NCBI GenBank assembly: GCA_023428585.1
Contig: JAEYXG010000292.1
Location: 1 to 23,579 of the forward strand
From: Bacteroidota bacterium
GTDB lineage: Bacteria > Bacteroidota > Bacteroidia > Bacteroidales > Lentimicrobiaceae
Length of the DNA: 23,579 nt
Direction: 5' to 3'
Below, piece after piece: positions 17,196-23,579 of this stretch (the stretch's first letter is position 1; each line of letters begins with the position of its first letter). A program made the position numbers and the translations under genes. The notes beneath the pieces were generated by a model that was not told where the DNA came from, did not search any database, and saw only the letters and a list, made by a program, of their open reading frames with translations.

Positions 17196-19058
17196 ATGAA
17201 GAAAATATTTGCATCATTTTTAAAACAACTGGCTTTTTGGATGTTGTTTTTCTTTATTACGAGGGCGGTATTTCTATTATATAATATTGACTTAATTAAA
17301 ACTGAAAGTATTGCATTTGGTGAATCATTAGCAGCATTTTGGCATGCTATTCCACTGGATATTGCAACTTCCTGTTACCTTCTGCTATTCCCATTTCTAC
17401 TCTTGATTGTACAGAGCTTTTATAGTGCTCAGTGGCTGAATAAGTTAAATAAAATTTATACACTATCTGCTATTGTCGTATTTTCCTTACTAGTTACTAC
17501 TGAACTCGGAGTATACCCTGAGTGGAAAACCAAAATGCCATACAAGGCATTAACGTATTTACAGAATCCCTCAGAAGTATATAATTCAGCATCAACATCA
17601 ACCTTTTTTATTTTAATCGTTCTTTTTTTCCTGCTTTGCACAGCATCGTATTGGTTGTATAAGAAGTATTTCCATGTAATGATATTGGAGCCTTTGAAAA
17701 GCTGGTATTTTAAAGTTTGGTTGATTATTATTCTAATTCTTCCTTTTTTATTTATAGGTGGTAGGGGAGGTTGGCAACAGATTCCAATTAACCAAAGTGA
17801 ATCTTATTATTCAAATCACAATATCCTCAACCTTGCCGCTGTCAATTCAGGTTTTAATCTAGCAATCAGTGTTATTGAGAACTATAAGAATTTTGGCAAA
17901 AATCCTTATGCTTTCTATTCTCTTGAAGAAGCTCAGTTAAATGTTCAGCAATTACATGAATACCCCAAGGATTCAACTACTAGAATACTCAATACAAAAC
18001 AGCCTAATATTGTACTAATTATACTTGAAAGCTGGTCAGCTGATTTAATTGAATCAATTGGAGGCCAACCGGGTATTACACCTGAATTTCATGAACTTGA
18101 AAAACAAGGTATATTATTCACAAATTTATATGCTACGGGCCCCAGAAGTGAACAGGCAATGGGAAGCATTTTTAGTGGTTTTCCTGCCCATCCAATCTCT
18201 TCCGTAACAGTACAGCCTGAAAAATTCAGCAAATTGCCTACTATTACCAAGAGCTTGATTGATAAAGGGTATCAGACTTCTTTTTATTTTGGAGGACAGT
18301 TAAGGTATGGTAATATTAAAGGGTATATTCTTTATAATGGATTTGAGAAAGTTGTTGAGCATAATGACTTTGGGAATAATGTGCTTCGTGGCAAGCTTGG
18401 TGTGCACGATGAATTTGTCCTATCACGGCAGTTAGCTGATCTAAATAATGAAAAAGAACCTTTCTTTTCAGGACTCTTTACTTTAAGTTCACATTCGCCG
18501 TATGATCAACCAATGGAAAATGTGTTTGATTGGGGAGAAAATGAAAACGATTATATTAATTCTGCCTATTATACTGACCGTTGTCTTGGCAATTATTTTG
18601 CTGAAGCAAGAAAGCAAGCATGGTTCAATAATACACTTTTCATAATAGTTGCTGATCATAGCCACAATTCATACAGAAACTGGAGTTTTACTACTCCGGC
18701 TTACCATAAAATACCAATGTTGTTCTTCGGTGAAGTCATTAAACAAGAATTTCGAGGTTTAAAAATCAATCGTTTATCAAATCAAATGGATTTAGCCTCG
18801 ACCCTCTTGAATCAACTTGGTCTTGATAGTACCCCATTTAAATGGAGTAGGGACTTATTCAATCCTTATTCTCCTGAATATGCGTATTATTCTTTTGAGG
18901 AGGGATTAGGCTGGATATCCAAAAATGGTCATTTTGTATATGATGCAAGGTTAGATCACTATAGTGAAGATACAGTTCCTCCCGAATTAAAAGAATATAC
19001 AAAAAGGCAAGGTAAATCTTTCCTTCAAGTACTTTTTGAGGAGTATATGAGATTATGA
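17196..19058 (+). CDS. LTA-synthase-like membrane sulfatase-fold enzyme (phosphoglycerol transferase family)
   Basis: The 620-residue protein has about five N-terminal membrane helices (roughly 10-30, 51-73, 88-105, 136-155, 172-188) and an external sulfatase-fold domain (about 268-560). Metal and catalytic motifs are Glu278 in LILESWS, the nucleophile motif ATGPRSEQAMGSIFSGFP with Ser318 at the position of the LtaS threonine, and Asp487-His488 in VADHSH; HSPY at 433-436 is also family-like. LtaS and MdoB enzymes move glycerol phosphate from phosphatidylglycerol to a glycolipid or glucan, or add phosphoethanolamine. Gram-negative Bacteroidota make no classical lipoteichoic acid, so the acceptor is unknown. 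It has its own promoter with an overlapping dyad. The hybrid kinase gene starts 22 bp downstream, so the two are likely one transcript. Confidence 0.9.
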   Translation: MKKIFASFLKQLAFWMLFFFITRAVFLLYNIDLIKTESIAFGESLAAFWHAIPLDIATSCYLLLFPFLLLIVQSFYSAQWLNKLNKIYTLSAIVVFSLLVTTELGVYPEWKTKMPYKALTYLQNPSEVYNSASTSTFFILIVLFFLLCTASYWLYKKYFHVMILEPLKSWYFKVWLIIILILPFLFIGGRGGWQQIPINQSESYYSNHNILNLAAVNSGFNLAISVIENYKNFGKNPYAFYSLEEAQLNVQQLHEYPKDSTTRILNTKQPNIVLIILESWSADLIESIGGQPGITPEFHELEKQGILFTNLYATGPRSEQAMGSIFSGFPAHPISSVTVQPEKFSKLPTITKSLIDKGYQTSFYFGGQLRYGNIKGYILYNGFEKVVEHNDFGNNVLRGKLGVHDEFVLSRQLADLNNEKEPFFSGLFTLSSHSPYDQPMENVFDWGENENDYINSAYYTDRCLGNYFAEARKQAWFNNTLFIIVADHSHNSYRNWSFTTPAYHKIPMLFFGEVIKQEFRGLKINRLSNQMDLASTLLNQLGLDSTPFKWSRDLFNPYSPEYAYYSFEEGLGWISKNGHFVYDARLDHYSEDTVPPELKEYTKRQGKSFLQVLFEEYMRL

Positions 19059-19060
19059 GA

Positions 19061-19100
19061 ATGAAATCTTGAATCAAACTATGAAATCTAAAATCAACTA
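19061..19100 (+). repeat. Imperfect 20-bp tandem duplication around the kinase start codon
   Basis: Bases 19061-19080 and 19081-19100 match at 16 of 20 positions, each beginning ATGAAATCT. The second copy supplies the likely start of the kinase. The first has an ATG in another frame that stops after three codons. The 20-bp period keeps the copies out of frame with each other. Confidence 0.6.
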
Positions 19101-21879
19101 CATAATAACTTCACTTAGAAAACCTAGCTTAAGCAATTTGATATTGGGGAGTATAATGGCCATCGCTATTATGCTGATTTTGTTCATCGGACACAACTGG
19201 ATTTCCTATGAAAATAGGAAATACCGAACTGAATATCTCAAAGTTAGCGATAAGTTACATGACCATCAGAAGCAATTGGTGGAAAGAGAAGTGCTACGAA
19301 CCTTGGAGTTTGTTTACTATGTAAGATCATTGGCACAAGAAAACCTTAAGGCAGATTTAAAGAACAGGGTTGAAATAGCTTGTTCTATCGCTGAAAATAT
19401 ATACAACGAGAATAAGGGCATCAAATCAGATTCAGAAATAAAGAAAATGATCAAAGACGCCGTTCGACCATTTCGCTTAGGAAATGATGATGGTTATGTA
19501 TTCATTTATCAACTTGATGGGACGTCTGTGCTACTCCCTAAAAGCCCACATTATGAGGGTTTTACAGGTTTATCACTCCATGATAGTCTGGGAAATTTCA
19601 TGGTTAGACGAGAGATTGAATTGTTAAAGGAAATAGACAAGGGATTTATTACCTATTATCATAAGGTAAATAATAAAGAAGGAGATTCAATCCATTTCAA
19701 GTACAGTTATGTTAAAAAGTTTCAACCATTCGATTGGTACTTTGGATCAAAGGAATATCTGTCGGATTTTGAAGAAGATCTAAAAAAGGAAGTATTAAAT
19801 AGGATTGCCAATATAAGATTTGGAAGTGATGGTTATATATTCATCCTGGATAAAAATAGCAAGCCTGTGCTATCAAATGGAGTAATCATCCAGCCAAGTG
19901 ATGTTTCATTTACAGCTCGAAATATATTGGATAGTGACAAGGTTAATAATGTAGCCCGAAAGGGTGGGGGCTTTGTTGAATACAAATACCATAAACCTGG
20001 AGCTCAACATGATGAACCGAAAATAGCCTTTGTAAAACAAATCCAAGAATGGGGTTGGATTATTGGTGCCGGTTTTTATAAAAATGATGTTGACGCTGTT
20101 ATTGTAAAGAAAAGAGATGAATTAAGAAGTCAACAAAATAAAACTCTTGCTCGAATCATAATTGCTTTATTCGCGATTCTCCTTGTTGGATTCTTTTTGT
20201 CGAAAAGGGTTGTCAAAAGAACTAAACAAGGATTTTCCAGATTTGATAGGTTTTTTAAAGAAGCAATCAATGACTATACTTTTATCAATAAAGACGAACT
20301 CTCATCAACTGAATTCATTTCTCTTGCTGATTCGGCAAATAAAATGATCTTCGATCTTAAAACTATACGTAGTGCACTGGAAAAAGAACATTCTTTACTT
20401 CGCTCAGTAATGGATTCAATACCTGATATGGTTTTTCTTAAAGATCTTGAAAGTAAGTATGCAGGCTGTAATAACGCTTTTGCTAGTTATTTGGGAAGAG
20501 GCGAAGATGAAATATTGGGTAAATCAGATTTTGATTTATTCCCACCCGATGCTGCAGAGCTATATATTGATAACGATCAACAAATCCTGGAAAACGGAAT
20601 TCCTATCAGAAACGAAGAGTGGATTACTTTATCTGATGGTTCTCGGCGACTTTATGATACATTGAAAGTACTCTGTCATGATAGTTCATCAAACGTAATA
20701 GGCATCTTGTGTATTAGTCGCGATATAACTGAAAAGCAGATTATTCAGGAAAAATATCTAATAGCTAAGGAAAAAGCTGAAGAGGCTGATCGACTAAAAA
20801 CCGCATTTCTTGCCAATATGAGTCATGAAATCAGGACTCCAATGAATTCTATTGTTGGTTTTTCAAATCTTATTGCTGAAGGCGATCTGACTGATGAGGA
20901 GAAAAATGAATATGTTGACCACATAAACACTGCAGTTGGCAATTTGCTAAATCTTATAAACGATATTATTGATATTGCTAAAATTGAAGCTGGTCAGCTT
21001 ACCATTAAACCTGAGTATGTTGATTTGAATAAACTAGTGGAGGATCTCTTTATTTCTGCATCCGATTATAAAAAAAGACTTGGCAAAGAGGATATTATAC
21101 TGCAATATACAATTGAGAACAGTTTAAAGGGAATTAAGATATTAACTGATCCATTTAGGTTAAATCAAGTGATGACAAATTTGGTTGTCAATGCAATAAA
21201 ATTTACAAACAAAGGCGAGGTTGTTTATGGCTGCAGCTTAAGAGATAGCGAGTTATATTTCTATGTACGTGATACTGGAGTGGGAATTTCAGAAAAGGAT
21301 AGGTCGCAGCTCTTCAAAAGATTCAGGCAAGTAGGTGAAGGGGGTAATTATAAGATGGGAGGCACTGGTCTAGGATTAGCGATATCTAAGAATATCATCG
21401 AACTCATGAATGGGAATATTAGTGTTGAATCGGAAGTGGGTAAAGGCTCTGTTTTCAGTTTCACGATTCCTTTTTACCCTCTTCAAACCAATAAAAAGGT
21501 AAATATTGCGAAAACAGAATGGAAGGGAAAGACCATCATGATTATTGAGAATGAAGATGCTTCCTATAACTACCTAAAGGCTGTTTTTTCGGGAACCGGA
21601 GCAAAAATTCTCAGATCAGTAGATGCTAAAGATGCATCTTTACAGTTTAATCAATCAAAAAAGATAGACTTAATCTATTGTGTCTACAAACCGGATAACA
21701 CCTCCATTAATGACTTTCTTAAAGAGGTAAAACGAACAATTCCGGAAATTCCGGTAATAGCACAAACAGATCAAAATCATGAACCTGTTGCTATCGACAA
21801 TATTTGTGATACCTTTATTGCAAAACCAATTAAGTATCATTTATTGCTTCAGGCAATTGAGCCATTGATGAATAATTAA
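19081..21879 (+). CDS. Hybrid sensor histidine kinase: dCache, PAS, HisKA, HATPase, degenerate receiver
   Basis: The 932-residue protein is counted from the ATG at 19081; a TTG 12 bp earlier is possible but less likely. Membrane helices at about 20-39 and 355-375 enclose a periplasmic double Cache sensor (about 45-350) with paired DDGYVFIYQLDG and SDGYIFILDKNS strands, a domain that usually binds small molecules. A cytoplasmic linker leads to a PAS domain (about 438-554, core SIPDMVFLKDLESKY). The kinase core has His582 in MSHEIRTPMN as phosphate site, the N box with Asn700 and Asn704, G1 DTGVGIS, and G2 GGTGLGL at 760-766, so it should autophosphorylate. The last 120 residues are receiver-like: the acidic pair in IIENED and the conserved Lys in AKPIK remain, but the strand DLIYCVYKP (863-871) has Cys or Val where the phospho-Asp should be. 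The output partner is therefore not this receiver. No separate response regulator gene is adjacent. A terminator follows at once. Confidence 0.94.
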   Translation: MKSKINYIITSLRKPSLSNLILGSIMAIAIMLILFIGHNWISYENRKYRTEYLKVSDKLHDHQKQLVEREVLRTLEFVYYVRSLAQENLKADLKNRVEIACSIAENIYNENKGIKSDSEIKKMIKDAVRPFRLGNDDGYVFIYQLDGTSVLLPKSPHYEGFTGLSLHDSLGNFMVRREIELLKEIDKGFITYYHKVNNKEGDSIHFKYSYVKKFQPFDWYFGSKEYLSDFEEDLKKEVLNRIANIRFGSDGYIFILDKNSKPVLSNGVIIQPSDVSFTARNILDSDKVNNVARKGGGFVEYKYHKPGAQHDEPKIAFVKQIQEWGWIIGAGFYKNDVDAVIVKKRDELRSQQNKTLARIIIALFAILLVGFFLSKRVVKRTKQGFSRFDRFFKEAINDYTFINKDELSSTEFISLADSANKMIFDLKTIRSALEKEHSLLRSVMDSIPDMVFLKDLESKYAGCNNAFASYLGRGEDEILGKSDFDLFPPDAAELYIDNDQQILENGIPIRNEEWITLSDGSRRLYDTLKVLCHDSSSNVIGILCISRDITEKQIIQEKYLIAKEKAEEADRLKTAFLANMSHEIRTPMNSIVGFSNLIAEGDLTDEEKNEYVDHINTAVGNLLNLINDIIDIAKIEAGQLTIKPEYVDLNKLVEDLFISASDYKKRLGKEDIILQYTIENSLKGIKILTDPFRLNQVMTNLVVNAIKFTNKGEVVYGCSLRDSELYFYVRDTGVGISEKDRSQLFKRFRQVGEGGNYKMGGTGLGLAISKNIIELMNGNISVESEVGKGSVFSFTIPFYPLQTNKKVNIAKTEWKGKTIMIIENEDASYNYLKAVFSGTGAKILRSVDAKDASLQFNQSKKIDLIYCVYKPDNTSINDFLKEVKRTIPEIPVIAQTDQNHEPVAIDNICDTFIAKPIKYHLLLQAIEPLMNN

Positions 21880-21913
21880 CAAAAAAAGCGGTATTGAAAC
21901 CGCTTTTTTTGTT
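21878..21913 (+). terminator. Rho-independent terminator after the histidine kinase
   Basis: Perfect 15-bp arms (21878-21892 and 21899-21913) enclose the loop ATTGAA. The GC core GCGGT/ACCGC is followed by seven T. The left arm overlaps the last bases of the kinase stop codon. The A-run on the left gives T on the minus strand, so it may also end the leftward wHTH-DUF1015 transcript, whose last stop is at 21930. Confidence 0.93.
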
Positions 21914-21929
21914 AGGCAATAATAATTAA

Positions 21930-22109
21930 TCATTTCTTTACTGAATAAAAACAAACTTTGGGAGAAAATATCTTCTCAGTTTGTTTCAACTTCTTAATGG
22001 CAGCATCTACATCTTTTTTGTCCATTTTAGCAATTTCTGCTATTTGGGCAGATTTTAATGGAGTCTCTGATTTTGAGAGAACATCCAATACCAGTGTTTC
22101 TTTTTCCAT
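21930..22109 (-). CDS. Small winged-helix-like DNA-binding protein (59 residues)
   Basis: This short gene is read from an ATG at 22107-22109 to a TGA at 21930-21932 on the minus strand. The protein starts MEKETLVLDVLSKSETPLKS, continues with AQIAEIAKMDKKDVDAAIKK, and ends LKQTEKIFSPKVCFYSVKK. The pattern of a first helix, the phrase PLKSAQIAEIAKMDKKDVDAAIKKL as a helix-turn-helix, and a short wing ending in an aromatic strand matches small winged-helix proteins of about 58 residues in Bacteroidales, which I recall as annotated MarR-like or transcriptional regulator. It starts 18 bp after the stop of the DUF1015 gene, so the two are co-transcribed. DNA binding is inferred from the fold pattern; the target is unknown. 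It may bind the DUF1015 promoter or act elsewhere. Confidence 0.8.
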   Translation of the reverse strand: MEKETLVLDVLSKSETPLKSAQIAEIAKMDKKDVDAAIKKLKQTEKIFSPKVCFYSVKK

Positions 22110-22127
22110 TTTGTTTCGTTTGTTATA

Positions 22128-23375
22128 TTAATCAAGTAAATGAACAACCAGACCACTCCTTAATTTCGGCTCAAACCAGGTTGTTTTAGGAGGCATTATA
22201 TTACCAGTATCTGCAATGTTAATTAGCTGTTCAAGAGAAACCGGATAGAGAGCAAATGCAACAGCCATCTCACCGCTGTCAACCCTTCTTTTAAGTTCAC
22301 CCAAACCCCTAATACCACCAACAAAATCGATTCGCTTAGATGTTCTGAGGTCCTTAATGTCAAGAACTTGATCAAGAACCAACTGTGATAATATTGTAAC
22401 ATCAAGCACACCAATAGGATCAGAATCATTGTAAGTGCCTTTTCTTGCAGTTAGTGAATACCATCTTTTATTGAAATACATACTAAAATTATGCAGATGG
22501 TCAGGTTTGTATACTTCCGTTCCTTTGTCCTCAATAATGAATACCTTCTCCAACTTTTGGAAGAAGTCATCCGTACTAAGATTATTCAGATCCTTGACCA
22601 CACGATTGTAATCAATAATAGTAAGTTGGTTTGATGGGAAGTGAACAGCAAGGAAATAATTATACTCTTCAGTCCCTTTATGATTGAGATTAAGTTTTTT
22701 CTTTTCATTTCCAACCAAAGCTGCAGCAGCCGTGCGATGATGACCATCAGCAACATAAGTGTATGGAACTTTTTCAAAAAGTTCAGTAAGGTTTTTAATA
22801 GTTGCCTTGTCACGTATAACCCAGAAATGATGACCAAAGCCATCACTGGAAGTGAAGTCATATTCAGGATTCTCAGTCGATACTATTTTACTTATAATAG
22901 TATCGATTTCTTCAACTGCAGGATATGTAAAGAAAACCGGCTCCATGTTAGCATTTGTTATACGAACATGCTTCATTCTGTCTTCTTCCTTATCAGCTCG
23001 AGTCAATTCATGTTTCTTGATTATGCCATTTAGATAGTCCTCAACACCGGCACATCCAACCAATCCGTATTGAGTTTTGCCACTCATTGTCTGTGCATAA
23101 ATATAAAGGTATTCCTCATCATCCTGGACAAGCCAATTATTATCACGGAATTTATCAAGATTTATTTTTGCCTGGTTATAAACTTCAGGTGCATGTTCAT
23201 CAATGTCTGTTGGTAGATCGATTTCAGGTTTGATAATGTGCAATAAAGAATAAGGATTTCCATCAGCTTCTACTCTCGCTTCATTGGAATTTAACACATC
23301 ATAAGGACGTGAAGCAAGTTGACTTGCAATGTTTTTTGGTGGGCGTAATCCCTTAAATGGTTTTAAAATTGCCAT
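22128..23375 (-). CDS. DUF1015 family protein
   Basis: The 415-residue cytoplasmic protein matches the DUF1015 family over its full length. Conserved segments are the start MAILKPFKGLRPPK, ASRPYDVLN (21-29), the motif KHELTRADKEEDRMKH (121-136), the signature YVADGHHRTAAAAL (207-220) and the late GVLDVTILSQLVLDQVL stretch. The clustered His and Arg residues of HELTR and ADGHHR suggest a nucleotide-, phosphate- or metal-binding site, but no reaction is established. In Bacteroidota this gene is often found next to serC and serA of serine synthesis; if so here, those genes lie beyond the right edge, and the terminator at 23482-23508 would separate them from it. It has its own promoter and is followed 18 bp later by the small winged-helix gene. 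Confidence 0.9.
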   Translation of the reverse strand: MAILKPFKGLRPPKNIASQLASRPYDVLNSNEARVEADGNPYSLLHIIKPEIDLPTDIDEHAPEVYNQAKINLDKFRDNNWLVQDDEEYLYIYAQTMSGKTQYGLVGCAGVEDYLNGIIKKHELTRADKEEDRMKHVRITNANMEPVFFTYPAVEEIDTIISKIVSTENPEYDFTSSDGFGHHFWVIRDKATIKNLTELFEKVPYTYVADGHHRTAAAALVGNEKKKLNLNHKGTEEYNYFLAVHFPSNQLTIIDYNRVVKDLNNLSTDDFFQKLEKVFIIEDKGTEVYKPDHLHNFSMYFNKRWYSLTARKGTYNDSDPIGVLDVTILSQLVLDQVLDIKDLRTSKRIDFVGGIRGLGELKRRVDSGEMAVAFALYPVSLEQLINIADTGNIMPPKTTWFEPKLRSGLVVHLLD

Positions 23376-23450
23376 ACTGATTTATTTTAAAAGTAATTAG
23401 TTTAAGATATCTCAAAAATGTGCTCCTTATATTATGGATAAAGGAACAAG

Positions 23451-23479
23451 CAAAATTATGTAATATAATTCTAAACAAA
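23451..23479 (-). promoter_or_regulatory. Promoter for the DUF1015-wHTH unit
   Basis: On the minus strand TTTG (23476-23479) and TAATTTTG (23451-23458, exact TAnnTTTG) are 17 bp apart, close to the Bacteroidota consensus. The -7 element is 75 bp before the ATG at 23375. The -33 TTTG lies inside the T-tract of the upstream terminator. Confidence 0.55.
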
Positions 23480-23508
23480 AAAAATGTTCCGAAATTATCG
23501 GAACATTT
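23474..23508 (-). terminator. Leftward Rho-independent terminator for a gene beyond the right edge
   Basis: An 11-bp perfect stem (23482-23492 and 23498-23508, core TGTTCCGA/TCGGAACA, loop AATTA) is followed on the minus strand by about eight T. The A-run lies on its left side as written, so it acts on leftward transcripts. It shows that a minus-strand gene ends just upstream, at or past the window edge. Confidence 0.85.
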
Positions 23509-23549
23509 AAATTATAGGCACTTCTAAGTGCAACTTCGTTGATATCAAT

Positions 23550-23579
23550 CTATTTAACCTTAGTCTGATTGTGATAATT
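23550..23579 (-). other. Possible last codons of a leftward gene cut by the window edge
   Basis: In one minus-strand frame the last 30 bases read NYHNQTKVK followed by TAG at 23550-23552, 41 bp before the terminator hairpin. That is the layout expected for a gene end, but ten codons are too few to identify a protein, and another frame stays open further. It is offered only as the likely end of the transcript that the hairpin stops. Confidence 0.3.

Noticed and set aside
22641..23033. 130-codon plus-strand frame opposite DUF1015
   Set aside because: It is antisense to a well-conserved gene and shows the low-complexity hydrophobic look of a shadow frame.
23518..23531. Dyad GCACTT-CT-AAGTGC near the right edge
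   Set aside because: A 6-bp stem with a 2-base loop and no T-tract is probably chance; the real terminator is next to it.

Overview
The window looks like chromosome from a member of the Bacteroidota, most likely the Bacteroidales or a relative. The DNA is AT-rich. Genes lack obvious Shine-Dalgarno sequences, and several starts are preceded by the Bacteroidota -7 element TAnnTTTG. Two secreted peptidases end in type IX secretion (T9SS) C-terminal sorting domains, and there is a GlmU-like protein of the Bacteroidota type and a DUF6913-dapA pair. I see no rRNA, tRNA, CRISPR array, transposase or phage gene, and no patch of clearly foreign composition.

Layout. (1) 1-3694, rightward: the 3' part of a GlmU-like sugar-phosphate nucleotidyltransferase/acyltransferase, then lon, closed by a strong terminator. 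(2) 3765-5747, leftward: a T9SS-exported M1 aminopeptidase. (3) 5848-11613, rightward: an orphan dipeptide-type substrate-binding lipoprotein, a flavin reductase-like protein, a DUF6913 protein almost fused to dapA, and a T9SS-exported M14 zinc carboxypeptidase. This ends at a bidirectional terminator shared with (4), a leftward beta-helix surface lipoprotein at 11690-13408. (5) 13529-16970, leftward: a tight four-gene operon of GT2 polyprenyl-phosphate-type glycosyltransferase, YbhN/UPF0104 membrane protein, UDP-sugar 4-epimerase-like SDR and YggS-type PLP protein, with junctions of 0, 14 and -4 bp. (6) 17196-21879, rightward and divergent from (5): an LTA-synthase-like membrane sulfatase-fold enzyme followed by a dCache-PAS hybrid histidine kinase whose receiver domain has lost its phospho-acceptor aspartate. 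(7) 21930-23375, leftward: a DUF1015 protein and a 59-residue winged-helix-like protein, with their own promoter placed on the T-tract of an upstream terminator.

How the genes fit together. Much of the window serves the envelope and peptide use. Lon degrades proteins in the cytoplasm, the M1 and M14 peptidases act outside the cell, and the SBP lipoprotein could capture released peptides. The most interesting block is 13529-21879, a divergent pair of transcription units that puts a lipid-linked sugar module opposite a phosphoglycerol-transferase-like enzyme and a ligand-sensing kinase. Calling it one envelope-modification system is inference from gene order. The individual families are well recognised, and nothing here is clearly a wholly new type of system.
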